Positions 24,755 through 33,535 of a stretch of DNA of 36,787 nt are shown one piece after another. The number at the start of each line of letters is the position of its first letter. Position 1 is the first letter of the stretch. The notes under the pieces were generated by a model. The model was given only the letters and a program-made list of their open reading frames with translations. It made no database searches and was not told the origin of the DNA. The position numbers were made by a program, and so were the translations under genes. Source of the DNA: Deltaproteobacteria bacterium (GTDB taxonomy: Bacteria > Bdellovibrionota_C > UBA2361 > SZUA-149 > JAITKM01); NCBI GenBank assembly GCA_031278395.1, contig JAITKM010000004.1:1-36787 (forward strand), in the 5' to 3' direction.

Positions 24755-25885
24755 CTATAGATTATTCATCGTTCTTTTAACACTATAAACTCTAACTGAA
24801 AAATAAGACACCTTTTGTTCTGCATCTGTCAGGGATAATTTAAAATCTACACTGTGGTTGGGCTTTAATTTAATATTATTAGTTTCTGAGATAGGGACAA
24901 CACGACTCGCTAAAGTTCTATTGTGTTTGTCATAAGTTTTTAGCTCTAAATAAATATTTTCGAAAGAATAGATATCAGTATTAAAAATATTACCCGAGAC
25001 CATAACTACACGTTCTGACCCAGGAGTTGATATTTCTTGCTGTTCCAAGTTTAAGATTTCCAATGAACTGGGAGCAACTTCTTGTAAGTTATCTTTATTA
25101 ATTCCCATTAAAACTGAAATAATTTTGGGAGCCTGCTCGATGTTTTTGGCGCCATAACAAACCGTTACAAAAAACGCATATGGCAAGAACAAAAATAAAA
25201 TAATTTTAGGTGGAATAGCTTTGAGATTAGCCTTGATTTTTGCTCCGACTTTGCTACTTAAAGTATAGATACTAGTTGCAGTCTTTTTAAGACGATTTAG
25301 TTGATTCAAGAACTGTTTTTTTAGTTGTTCCTTAGTTTGTTTGATAATGAGATTTTCTTCTTGTTTGGCGATTATCTGGTCGATAAATACGCCTTCTTCA
25401 CCGAGATTAAAATTAATATCGTCAATATATTTTTTAAGTTTCTTTTGATACGGCTTAGTGCTAGCAATTTTTTTAGTATTATCCCAAATCCAAACCCCAG
25501 ATTTAGAAGAAACTTTGTCTTGAGGTAAGACAGGCTGCGTAACTTGCGATAGTTTTTTTGTTAAGGATGGTTCAGCTGACGAAATTTCAGATTCAGGTTC
25601 GGTTGCAGTGGGTGGCAAACTTTCTATTTGTTTATTTGCAGTTTTTCTAATATGAAAGATATTTTTGTATTTGGCTTTAATAATATGAGTTGATTTTTGA
25701 ATTTCTTGCGGAGTTAATTTGTTTTCAGATTCAAAATCTTGGTAAGTGGATGGGAAAATGTCATCTTTTGAAATTCTAAAGAATAAGTTACAGATGTTGC
25801 AGTGAAATCTAGGCGACTTCGCCTTCTTTAAGACGCTATCGTCTATTGCAAACTCAGAATTACAAGATGGACATTTAATTATCAT
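24755..25885 (-). CDS. MJ0042-type zinc-ribbon membrane protein with DUF3426-like C-terminus
   Basis: The 376-residue product opens with a zinc ribbon, CPSC (5-8) and CNIC (29-32), the MJ0042 pattern common in deltaproteobacterial proteins. A low-complexity linker (about 50-200) follows, with a helical QEENLIIKQTKEQLKKQFLN part, one membrane segment (about 228-246, KIILFLFLPYAFFVTVCYGA), and a C-terminal beta domain (about 275-370, VVMVSGNIFNTD then LELKTYDKHNRTLA) of the DUF3426 type. The ribbon would be cytoplasmic and the beta domain extracytoplasmic. It heads the minus-strand run and shares a short divergent region (25886-25962) with rlmB. Its function is not known. Confidence 0.85.
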   Translation of the reverse strand: MIIKCPSCNSEFAIDDSVLKKAKSPRFHCNICNLFFRISKDDIFPSTYQDFESENKLTPQEIQKSTHIIKAKYKNIFHIRKTANKQIESLPPTATEPESEISSAEPSLTKKLSQVTQPVLPQDKVSSKSGVWIWDNTKKIASTKPYQKKLKKYIDDINFNLGEEGVFIDQIIAKQEENLIIKQTKEQLKKQFLNQLNRLKKTATSIYTLSSKVGAKIKANLKAIPPKIILFLFLPYAFFVTVCYGAKNIEQAPKIISVLMGINKDNLQEVAPSSLEILNLEQQEISTPGSERVVMVSGNIFNTDIYSFENIYLELKTYDKHNRTLASRVVPISETNNIKLKPNHSVDFKLSLTDAEQKVSYFSVRVYSVKRTMNNL

Positions 25886-25962
25886 GAATAAATAAAAAAA
25901 ACTAAATACCTAAATTTAAGGTGTGGAAAACTACAATAAAATAAGTTTAAAAACAACCGGCT

Positions 25963-26727
25963 ATGAAGAAAAAATTTTTAAAACCACAAATGCAACCTAT
26001 TGTAAATTCTGCTTTTTTATATGGGAGAAAACCAGTCTTGGAAATTTTTCGACATGAAATTGGCAGAATTAAAAAAGTTTATTTGCAGAATAAGCTAAAC
26101 TTAGACCAAGAATTAAAAAATGTTTTGGATGGTTTTAGAGAGATAGAGATGTGTGAAGAAGAGACTTTAGATAATTTAACTCAGCTGGGTAGACATCAGG
26201 GGATTGTGGTGGAGTTAAAACCTAAGCTTGAGTTAAGTTTAGCAAGTTTGATTTTGCGTAGTAAAAAACAAAATGGTTTGTTGGTGGTAGCTGATCAAGT
26301 TAAAGATCCGCACAATCTAGGAGCGATTATGCGAGTTGCAGAAGCTGCTGGAGTTGATGGGCTAATAACTACGACGGATAAGAGCGCCCCCTTAACTTCC
26401 GCTACTATTCGGGCAAGTGCTGGCGCGGTTGAGTTTTTGCCAATTGTTTATATCAAAAATTTGCAAATGACTTTGCGTAATTTAAAAGAGAATGGTTTCT
26501 GGATTGTTGGGTTGCAGAAAAATGACTTTTCAACTGATTTATATCAAACTGAAATTCCAACGCCGACTGTAGTTGTACTTGGTTCGGAGGAGCGTGGGCT
26601 TAGGCAACTGACCGTGCAGGAGTGTGATTTATTAATTTCTATCCAGATGCAAGGCCGTATAGAATCCTTAAATGTCAGTCAGGCAGCATCAATTTTTTTG
26701 TACGAAATATTAAGACGCCGTAGGTAA
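25963..26727 (+). CDS. rlmB: 23S rRNA (guanosine-2251 2'-O)-methyltransferase
   Basis: RlmB methylates G2251 in the ribosomal P-loop. The 254-residue product has a substrate-binding N-terminal domain (AFLYGRKPVLEIFR) and the SPOUT domain: DQVKDPHNLGAIMRVAEAAG (about 104-123), VVLGSEERGLRQLT (about 204-217), and IQMQGRIESLNVSQAASIFL (about 227-246). The GRKPV start is the usual family N-terminus. The other candidate in the family, TrmH, lacks the N-terminal domain present here. It is divergent from the zinc-ribbon gene. Start SD is weak. Confidence 0.93.
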   Translation: MKKKFLKPQMQPIVNSAFLYGRKPVLEIFRHEIGRIKKVYLQNKLNLDQELKNVLDGFREIEMCEEETLDNLTQLGRHQGIVVELKPKLELSLASLILRSKKQNGLLVVADQVKDPHNLGAIMRVAEAAGVDGLITTTDKSAPLTSATIRASAGAVEFLPIVYIKNLQMTLRNLKENGFWIVGLQKNDFSTDLYQTEIPTPTVVVLGSEERGLRQLTVQECDLLISIQMQGRIESLNVSQAASIFLYEILRRRR

Positions 26728-26755
26728 GTCCCAATTAATTTGTTGTTTTGTTTCT

Positions 26756-26773
26756 GGTATAGGGTTACTTTAT
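26756..26773 (+). repeat. Dispersed intergenic 18-nt motif, copy 1
   Basis: GGTATAGGGTTACTTTAT, 28 bases after the rlmB stop. Near-identical copies occur at 33457-33474 (minus), 35857-35874 and 35901-35918. Confidence 0.6.
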
Positions 26774-26961
26774 GTTAACGAAATTCCAAAAATTTAACTA
26801 ATTGAAAGCCATAATAAAATCCTAATTTAACTAACTTAAATTTAAACTTGACGTGAGATGTTATTGTTTGCTACAAGCCACGTGAACTTTCGCTATATTT
26901 GTGTTTTCAAATTATTACACAGCCAACTATTTTGACTAAATAGTAAAGGAAATTACAACAG

Positions 26962-27927
26962 ATGAACAACGAGATATTAGAAGAACCAGATATTAATTCC
27001 AATCTTAAACAATCGCAATTTAGTTCTAAACGTAATGAGTTTTTTACTGAAGTTTCTTCGCTACAACATCATGGAAAAACTATTAAGGTTAAAGGCGTTA
27101 AAGAAGGCTTAACTGTTAGGATTGATGGTCAAATCGAATGGCGTGAAATTATAGAAGAGGTGAGACAGTTTTTTTCGGCAAGTCAGGGTTTTTTAAAAGG
27201 TGGGCATGTTGCTTTAGAATGGGTAGGAAAGTTGCCCTCCAAAGAAAGATGTAAAGAGTTAGAGTTAATGTTAAGAGATGAGTTTGAAATAATTGTAATT
27301 TCAAGTCCAAAGAAAGAAGCTAAGCTGGTTTTAGCTAGCGAGCCACTGGAAGTTAAAGAAGATCAAGAAATAGCAGTAGATACAGCATCATATTTAAATG
27401 GCTTATTTGAAGGTGAAAATAGTCTTTATAATACTCAAGCTGTTGAATGGTCGAGCGCGTCAGAAATTATTGCGAAGTTAGAGGACAATAAAGATTCTAA
27501 TAAAAAAATGCCAGCTAACGGAGATTATTTAGATAGAGTGAGTAGTGTCTTGGGGGATGATTGTTTTTATGATGATGAGGCAAATGCTAAAGTAATTTTT
27601 GGAACCCTGAGGTCTGGACAAAGAATTGAAACGCCATTTAGTCTTATTGTTGTCGGGGATGTCAACCCAGGTGCTGATATTATAGCTGGTGGAGATATTA
27701 TAATTTTAGGGAATCTACGTGGAACAGCGCATGCTGCTGCATATGATGATGCTGAGGATAGAATCATTTTTGCTTTAAAGATGCAACCAATGCAATTAAG
27801 AATTGGGGCTATCATTTCTCGTGGTTCAAATGAATGTGGCAAAACGCCAGAAATTGCTAGAGTTGAGAATAAAAGAATTATAGTAGAAAGTTTTAGTCCA
27901 CGTGGTTCAACTTTAAAGAAAAGATAA
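26962..27927 (+). CDS. minC: Septum site-determining protein MinC
   Basis: MinC blocks FtsZ ring assembly away from midcell. The 321-residue product has an N-terminal FtsZ-interacting domain (about 35-115, IKVKGVKEGLTVRIDG) and the C-terminal triangular beta-helix (about 210-315) with the VVGDVNPGADIIAGGDIIIL motif and GNLRGTAHAAA. It is longer than E. coli MinC (231) because of an extended linker (about 120-210). AAAGGA lies 11 bases before the ATG. It is first in the minC-minD-minE operon; the 234-base gap upstream carries the promoter and no other gene. Confidence 0.95.
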   Translation: MNNEILEEPDINSNLKQSQFSSKRNEFFTEVSSLQHHGKTIKVKGVKEGLTVRIDGQIEWREIIEEVRQFFSASQGFLKGGHVALEWVGKLPSKERCKELELMLRDEFEIIVISSPKKEAKLVLASEPLEVKEDQEIAVDTASYLNGLFEGENSLYNTQAVEWSSASEIIAKLEDNKDSNKKMPANGDYLDRVSSVLGDDCFYDDEANAKVIFGTLRSGQRIETPFSLIVVGDVNPGADIIAGGDIIILGNLRGTAHAAAYDDAEDRIIFALKMQPMQLRIGAIISRGSNECGKTPEIARVENKRIIVESFSPRGSTLKKR

Positions 27928-27978
27928 TAATTTGTAATTAATAATATTAACCTTATATTTTATTAGGGGGTTAAAATA

Positions 27979-28773
27979 ATGTCTGGAAGAGTGCTTGTTA
28001 TTACTTCAGGAAAAGGGGGAGTAGGTAAAACAACAGCTACCGCAAATTTAGGGGCTGCGCTTGCTTTAAGAGGAAAACGAGTGTTGGTTATTGATGCGGA
28101 TATTGGGTTACGTAATTTAGATGTAATTATGGGGCTTGAAAATCGTATAGTTTTTAATTTAGTGGATGTTATCAAAGGGGTTTGTAAGCATCAACAAGCT
28201 ATTATCAAAAGTAAAAGGTCAAATAATTTGTTTTTGCTTCCTGCTTCTCAAACTGATGATAAAAATGTGATTAATGTCGATGAAATGCGAGATTTGTTAA
28301 ATAAGTTAAAACAAGAGTTTCATTTTATTTTGGTAGACTGCCCGGCTGGTATCGAACAAGGTTTTAAAAATGCCTGTGCTGGGGCTGATCAAGCAATCGT
28401 AGTAACTACGCCAGAAGTATCGTCAATTCGTGATGCTGATCGAGTAATTGGGCTTTTAGCTTCAGAAGGGATTGAGACATCATTGTTAATTAATAGGGTT
28501 GATCGAGATTTAGTCAAGCAAGGTGATATGATAGCGCCGCAAGAAGTAGTAGAAATGTTGGGAATAGATCAAATAGGAATGATTTTTAGAGATAATGATA
28601 TAGTTATTTCTTCAAATTCTGGCGACCCTATTGTTTATAATGAGAAATCAAAAGTTGGAAAAGCTTTTTTAGAGGTTGCCGATAGATTATTAGGAGTTGC
28701 TGTTCCAATTTCAACAAATATTAGTGAAAGTTTTTGGACTAGATTGGGAAGAAAGTTTAGTCGAGCAGTGTAA
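27979..28773 (+). CDS. minD: Septum site-determining ATPase MinD
   Basis: MinD is the membrane-bound ATPase that carries MinC to the poles and drives the oscillation with MinE. The 264-residue product has the deviant Walker A GKGGVGKTT (11-19), the switch I DADIGLRNLD, Walker B ILVDCPAG, and a C-terminal amphipathic helix (SFWTRLGRKFSRAV) that is the membrane-targeting sequence. AGGGGG precedes the ATG. It follows minC by 51 bases and precedes minE by 51. Confidence 0.97.
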   Translation: MSGRVLVITSGKGGVGKTTATANLGAALALRGKRVLVIDADIGLRNLDVIMGLENRIVFNLVDVIKGVCKHQQAIIKSKRSNNLFLLPASQTDDKNVINVDEMRDLLNKLKQEFHFILVDCPAGIEQGFKNACAGADQAIVVTTPEVSSIRDADRVIGLLASEGIETSLLINRVDRDLVKQGDMIAPQEVVEMLGIDQIGMIFRDNDIVISSNSGDPIVYNEKSKVGKAFLEVADRLLGVAVPISTNISESFWTRLGRKFSRAV

Positions 28774-28824
28774 CAGTTAATTTGAGTTAGGTTTATTAAT
28801 TATTAAATACAGTAAATAGAGAAA

Positions 28825-29121
28825 ATGGTGTTTAGCAAAATTATAAAAAAAATATTTTCAGGAAGTTTTTCTAAGTATGCAGCGAAGAACAGATTACAGA
28901 TGGTCTTAACCCAAGATAGAACTGGGTTATCCTCAAATGACATGGAAGCTTTTAGAAAAGATTTATTAGCAGTAATTTCAACTTATTTTGTGATCGAAAA
29001 TAATCAGTTAGATATTCAGTGGGATAAAAAAGATAATACAACTGCGTTAATTATTAATACTCCGGTGATGGTGCGAACTGTTACTGGTGGAAAAATGAAA
29101 AAAGCTGTTGGTACAAAATAA
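28825..29121 (+). CDS. minE: Cell division topological specificity factor MinE
   Basis: MinE stimulates MinD ATPase and thereby sets the division site. The 98-residue product has an N-terminal membrane-binding/anti-MinCD segment (FSKIIKKIFSG, KYAAKNRLQMVLTQDRTGLS, corresponding to the A..RL..V...DR pattern) and the C-terminal dimerisation domain (FRKDLLAVISTYFVI). The length is close to the normal 88. Located directly after minD. Having all three genes suggests true MinE-driven oscillation rather than a DivIVA-type arrangement. Confidence 0.93.
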   Translation: MVFSKIIKKIFSGSFSKYAAKNRLQMVLTQDRTGLSSNDMEAFRKDLLAVISTYFVIENNQLDIQWDKKDNTTALIINTPVMVRTVTGGKMKKAVGTK

Positions 29122-29202
29122 AAACTCTCTTTGCTAAAGGGGCGTGGATAATTTTTTGTAAAAAAATCAAAAAATATAGAAGACACACTTAAGGTTTAGA
29201 GC

Positions 29203-30102
29203 ATGGCGCTAATTATTAACGGTAAAGAGTTGGCAAAAGAACTTGAGTCGGGTTTAGCGCAAAAAGTTAATGAATTAATTGTTAAAACTAGTCAAAGACC
29301 GCGATTAGCTGTGGTGTTAGTTGGAAGTGATCCAGCTTCTAAAATTTATGTTGGTCTTAAAACAAAAAGAGCAAATTTATGTGGAATAGAAGTTGCTGAT
29401 TTTTGTTATCCAGAAAATATATCCACTTCAGAGCTTAAAATTGAACTTGAAAGAATAGTCAAAGGTCAGAATGGTAATCAAATACCAGATGGTATTTTAA
29501 TTCAGCTGCCTTTACCCAAGCAGATTGTTGTGGATGAGGTGCTGTCTGTAATTCCAGTTGAATTGGATGTTGATGGTTTAGTCCCATTATCACAAGGTTT
29601 GATGTTGCGTGGACAAACTAGGTTTGAGCCTTGCACGCCGCTTGGAATTTTAAAATTAATAGATAAAGCTAACGAGTTGTTGGGCAATTCTATATTGTTA
29701 AGAGGAAAGAAAGCTGTTGTTTTAGGGCGTTCTTTAATTGTGGGAAAACCAATTGGTTTAATGCTTTTGGAAAAGGATTGCACAGTTACGTTTTGTCATT
29801 CAAAAACGCAAAATCTAAAAGAGGAATGTCGACAAGCTGATATATTAATTGTCGCTATTGGTGTGGCGAATTTTATTACGTCTGAGTATGTTAAAACTGG
29901 TGCGATTGTAATTGATGTTGGTATTAATAGACTGGCTGATGGGCGTGTAGTGGGAGATGTCGATTTTGAACAAGTTAGTCAGGTTGCTGCTGCGCTAACT
30001 CCGGTGCCGGGTGGGGTTGGTCCTATGACTATCGCCATGTTGTTGCAGAATGTAGTTAAGTCTGCAATTGGCAGAACTGTATGCGGAGCCATATACAAAT
30101 AG
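29203..30102 (+). CDS. folD: Bifunctional methylene-THF dehydrogenase/cyclohydrolase
   Basis: FolD interconverts methylene-, methenyl- and formyl-THF with NADP. The 299-residue product shows VGSDPASKIYVGLKTKRA (catalytic Lys), ILIQLPLPKQI, VDVDGLVPLSQG, PCTPLGILKLI, the dinucleotide-binding GRSLIVGKPIGLMLL, and the C-terminal PVPGGVGPMTIAML. It starts 81 bases after minE and is followed by rlmN. With fhs at 2071-3738 it completes the formate-to-methylene-THF route. Confidence 0.97.
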   Translation: MALIINGKELAKELESGLAQKVNELIVKTSQRPRLAVVLVGSDPASKIYVGLKTKRANLCGIEVADFCYPENISTSELKIELERIVKGQNGNQIPDGILIQLPLPKQIVVDEVLSVIPVELDVDGLVPLSQGLMLRGQTRFEPCTPLGILKLIDKANELLGNSILLRGKKAVVLGRSLIVGKPIGLMLLEKDCTVTFCHSKTQNLKEECRQADILIVAIGVANFITSEYVKTGAIVIDVGINRLADGRVVGDVDFEQVSQVAAALTPVPGGVGPMTIAMLLQNVVKSAIGRTVCGAIYK

Positions 30103-30141
30103 TCAGGCTTCCTAAAAATACAGGTAAAGCTAACTAAACTA

Positions 30142-31194
30142 ATGGAGCCTGACTATAAGAGTGTTATGTTAAGTATTCTAGATTACGACAGAGAGAAGTT
30201 GCAAGAAGTTTTGCGGGACGATTTAGGGTTAGAGCCGTTTCGAGCAAATCAGATTTTTCGTTGGATTTATAAAGAGCGAGTTAAGACTTTTGAGCTCATG
30301 ACAGATATTACTAAGTCAGTTAGACAAAAGTTAGCAAAATCTTTTTCAATATTTTACCCGCGGGTTAAATTAGTTAATCTGTCCAAAGATGGTACTAAAA
30401 AATATATGTTTGAGTTGGAAGATGGGGAATGTATTGAGAGTGTCTTAATCAAACAGCCTAAGCGTTGGACGGTTTGTATTTCAACTCAAGTTGGCTGTGC
30501 GATGGGTTGTAAGTTTTGTAAAACGGCTACGTTGGGGTTGAAAAGAAATCTTGAGGTTCATGAAATTATTGGGCAGGTTTTAGCAATTAAAGATGATACA
30601 CAGGTTGACTTTTATAATATTGTTTTTATGGGGATGGGCGAGCCGCTACATAATCTTAAGAATGTGTTGGTAGCGCTTAAAATTTTGAGTGATGACTATG
30701 GCTTGTGCTTTTCAGAACGTAAACTGACAGTTTCAACATCTGGGCTTGTGCCAGCTATTCAAAAATTTGGAAATGCAAAGAACCGGGCTAATTTAGCAGT
30801 TTCTCTGAATGCTACTACGGATGAAGTTAGAAATGAGCTTATGCCGATAAACAAAAAATATCCGCTAAAGCTGCTGATTGAAACTTTACGGAGTTATCCG
30901 TTACGTGGCAGGCAGTGTATTACAATTGAGTATGTGTTGTTAAGGGGGGTTAATGATTCTGTCGCAGATAGAAGGCGCTTAAAAAAACTACTGCATAATA
31001 TTCCAGTGAAGATTAATCTTATTCCTTATAATACTAATGTCGAGCTCGGTTTTGAGCGACCTAGTCGTGAGGTGCTTGTTGAGTGGCAGCAAGATTTATG
31101 TAATTCCAAATTTAACACAACAATCCGGTGGTCAAAAGGCAACGACGTCAACGCTGCTTGCGGGCAATTGATTGGTGTTTCAGGTATCGGATAG
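30142..31194 (+). CDS. rlmN: Dual-specificity RNA methyltransferase RlmN (radical SAM)
   Basis: RlmN makes 2-methyladenosine at 23S A2503 and at tRNA A37. The 350-residue product has the radical-SAM cluster motif CAMGCKFC (Cys119, 123, 126), the SAM-binding stretch GMGEPLHNL, and the C-terminal catalytic Cys340 in NAACGQL. An N-terminal helical accessory domain (about 15-65) is present. The start is uncertain: the ATG at 30142 has no clear SD, and a second in-frame ATG at 30166 is possible; the first gives a more complete N-terminus. It follows folD by 39 bases. Confidence 0.95.
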   Translation: MEPDYKSVMLSILDYDREKLQEVLRDDLGLEPFRANQIFRWIYKERVKTFELMTDITKSVRQKLAKSFSIFYPRVKLVNLSKDGTKKYMFELEDGECIESVLIKQPKRWTVCISTQVGCAMGCKFCKTATLGLKRNLEVHEIIGQVLAIKDDTQVDFYNIVFMGMGEPLHNLKNVLVALKILSDDYGLCFSERKLTVSTSGLVPAIQKFGNAKNRANLAVSLNATTDEVRNELMPINKKYPLKLLIETLRSYPLRGRQCITIEYVLLRGVNDSVADRRRLKKLLHNIPVKINLIPYNTNVELGFERPSREVLVEWQQDLCNSKFNTTIRWSKGNDVNAACGQLIGVSGIG

Positions 31195-31386
31195 AGATAA
31201 ATTAGTATGAGAGGGTAATAAACAGTAACGATGTATTCGATAAATCCTTTCTCTAAGCATTAGGTTCTAATTCAAAAGTGTGAGATATAGGTTTATCTCC
31301 GACTAGGTTATTAATGGTTTTCTGTTGTTTTTTAAGGGAAATTAAAAAAATTTACCATTTTTATAAAATTTGCCGACATAATTTTT

Positions 31387-32586
31387 ATGACGCCTAGCAA
31401 AAAAGACTTTACAAAACATATTGATAATATCCTAGTTATTTCTGGACAATCCAACAATGAAATTGTTCAGCTTTTAAATACTATGGAAGAGTATACCTGT
31501 AAACAAGCTAAGGATATTGATGAAGCAAGTAAACTGGCAGAAGACAATATTTTTGATTTAGTTATATTATATCAAACCAGACAAAATGATAATTATAAAA
31601 CTGCTATTAATATTATAAAGTCAAAATTAAACCTTTCAAGATATAATCTAGTAGTAGTTAATCCTAATATTACAGATAAAGAAAATTCAGAGACCTATAA
31701 ATCGAGCAATATTACCCTTATAAAATATCCAATTGGGAAAATAGATTTTTTGTGTAAAATTTCCACTAAATTACGTTTAAAAAAATTAAAAACAAAAGAG
31801 CAAGAAGTTACCAATGATATAATTCAGCAAAATTCACAATTAAAAGATGTTAATAATAAATTAAAGGCTGAATTATTAGAAGCAAAAAATATTCAAAACG
31901 CAATTCTGCCTAAAACCTTACCTAAGGTAGAAAATTATTCTTTAGCAGTAACTTTTATTCCATTAGACATAATCGGTGGAGATATTTACGATATTTGGAT
32001 GATAGATGAAGAACATCTTGGTTTGTTCTTAGGCGACGTTACAGGACATGGATTATCTGCTGCCTTGATTGGTGCAATGGCTAAAATGGCTTTAAAATAT
32101 GCAAATTCTCCAAATCCAAGTTATGTTTTAGAACATATAAACAAGAATATGGTAAGCGTTATTCCAGAAGGACGTTTTGTTGCCTCTAGTATGGCTTGTT
32201 TAAATATTAAAACTAACCAACTAACGATATCCTGTGGTGGACAACCTGCTCCCATCATCTGGCGCAAAAATCAAAATACAATTGAAGTTATCAATATTCG
32301 TGGGCTTGCTGTAGGTATGATAGAAGAAACTATGTATTCAACCTTTGAAACACAACTAAATCATGGCGATAAACTGCTTTTAGTTTCAGACGGTATAACT
32401 GAAACTATAAATATGCAAGGTAAGATGTTAAAAGTAGAAGGCTTAGCAAATTTGTTTTCCAATGCTGGAAAACAAAAAATCAATATTCAACAGGCGTTAG
32501 ATTATATAATTAAAGAGCAACAGAATTACACTCAAGGTAGAATTATTAAAGACGATGTAACTTTAATTGGCGTTGAAATTAACTAA
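31387..32586 (+). CDS. PP2C SpoIIE-type phosphatase with pseudo-receiver domain
   Basis: The 399-residue product has an N-terminal receiver-like domain (about 12-130; ILVISGQS, then FDLVILYQTRQ where Tyr62 sits in the phospho-acceptor place, so it is a pseudo-receiver), a coiled coil (about 133-172), then a SpoIIE/PP2C phosphatase domain (about 185-399) with the metal-binding motifs GGDIYD (197-202), GDVTGHG (216-222), VSDGITE and KDDVTLI near the end. It is probably a regulatory Ser/Thr phosphatase acting on STAS-type anti-sigma antagonists. The STAS-like protein at 16035-16676 lacks the phospho-Ser, so the partner is probably elsewhere. No SD before the ATG; TATAAA lies about 20 bases upstream, so the leader is short. 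Confidence 0.85.
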   Translation: MTPSKKDFTKHIDNILVISGQSNNEIVQLLNTMEEYTCKQAKDIDEASKLAEDNIFDLVILYQTRQNDNYKTAINIIKSKLNLSRYNLVVVNPNITDKENSETYKSSNITLIKYPIGKIDFLCKISTKLRLKKLKTKEQEVTNDIIQQNSQLKDVNNKLKAELLEAKNIQNAILPKTLPKVENYSLAVTFIPLDIIGGDIYDIWMIDEEHLGLFLGDVTGHGLSAALIGAMAKMALKYANSPNPSYVLEHINKNMVSVIPEGRFVASSMACLNIKTNQLTISCGGQPAPIIWRKNQNTIEVINIRGLAVGMIEETMYSTFETQLNHGDKLLLVSDGITETINMQGKMLKVEGLANLFSNAGKQKINIQQALDYIIKEQQNYTQGRIIKDDVTLIGVEIN

Positions 32587-32716
32587 CATTTTAAATTCGT
32601 TAATAAAACTTTTTGTGCTAAAAAATTAAGGTTTGCTAAAATTATGCCGATTAATAAAAAGTAGTATACTGGTATACTGAAAAAATCACATATTTCTTTA
32701 GAGTAGATGAGTAATG

Positions 32717-32756
32717 ACGCTTCTCATGTTAAGTCATGGCTTAACATGAGAAGCGT
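32717..32756. repeat. 17-bp perfect inverted repeat, H1
   Basis: Arms 32717-32733 and 32740-32756, loop TCATGG. No T-run follows on the plus strand. Confidence 0.85.
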
Positions 32757-32878
32757 AGATAGGATGTTAGGTTTTAAAGGCTTAACATATTTTTAAACCA
32801 AACATTAATTGTTTTGTATTCCACATTCTAGAGAGAGGATAAATTGTAGATTAATTTAATCGTCGATTTATTTAAATT

Positions 32879-32927
32879 ACAGAAAACGCTTGGTAAGTAT
32901 GACGCATGCTTAGCAAGCGTTTTCTGT
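32879..32927. repeat. 19-bp inverted repeat with one mismatch, H2
   Basis: Arms 32879-32897 and 32909-32927, 11-base loop. TTTGTTTG follows on the plus strand, so it could end a transcript that began near 32685 or upstream in the phosphatase gene. Confidence 0.8.
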
Positions 32928-32935
32928 TTGTTTGC

Positions 32936-33535
32936 TAATTAGTGGTAAAACTTCCTATTTTTTTTGATAGTTAATTTAAGAAAAACGTAATTTTAAGTAA
33001 TAGAATATCTGCTTACCTTAATTGAGTAAGACGGTGTAAGGTATTTATATTTCTACCCTGAGAAGAAAAATCTTGGTGAGCTAGAATACAAGTGTAGTAT
33101 AGTGGAGCAATCTGCTATCTCAACTTAGTTCTATTATTTGTTATTTGTTTTTAACATCATAATAAAAAATAAGTCGTTTAAACATGCAAAATGATTTGAT
33201 GGTTACTTCAGGATGAAGGAATGTGTATATAACAATCCTCTACGAAATGTAGTAGATTGATGTCTTACAATTATATTGCAGACGGTGGCGAGCTATTATA
33301 ACAAAGTTCGTCTTAACCCCAGCACCAAAATATAATTGCTGACAAATTTATATAGCTGGCTAAGAAATTTAGTTTAATTCACTACAATCTCTGCTCAGCA
33401 GCACAAAGGTTTTTAATTTCTATTTACGCTTCTTTTTATATATTTTTTTATGATAGGAAAAGTAACCTGATACCAGAGAAACATATTACAAAATTCCTAG
33501 ATTAATCTAATAACTGGATATTACTATTACTATCA
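32936..33535. other. Gene-free stretch, nothing recognised
   Basis: About 600 AT-rich bases with no credible reading frame on either strand. A weak hairpin pairs TACCTTA (33014-33020) with TAAGGTA (33036-33042). An extended -10-like TGTTATAAT occurs on the minus strand near 33300. I see no match to tmRNA, SRP RNA, RNase P RNA or a tRNA. Confidence 0.6.
33457..33474 (-). repeat. Dispersed intergenic 18-nt motif, copy 2
   Basis: GGTATCAGGTTACTTTTC on the minus strand, 62 bases from the ybeY stop. Confidence 0.55.

Larger units (their letters stand above)
32651..32935 (+). other. Structured noncoding region, candidate regulatory RNA
   Basis: A promoter-like TTAATA and TATACT pair (about 32651-32678; GTATAC occurs twice in tandem here) precedes two strong hairpins. 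H1 is ACGCTTCTCATGTTAAG (32717-32733) pairing perfectly with 32740-32756 over a 6-base loop. H2 is ACAGAAAACGCTTGGTAAG (32879-32897) pairing with 32909-32927, one mismatch, followed by the T-rich TTTGTTTG, which may terminate. GGCTTAACAT occurs at 32738-32747 (inside H1) and again at 32779-32788, so the left arm of H1 or ATGTTA at 32764-32769 can choose partners. No reading frame is seen. Transcription is inferred. Confidence 0.35.

Noticed and set aside
33241-33420. Possible known RNA (tmRNA, SRP, RNase P, 6S) in the gap before ybeY
   Set aside because: None of the conserved sequence blocks of these RNAs was found on either strand.
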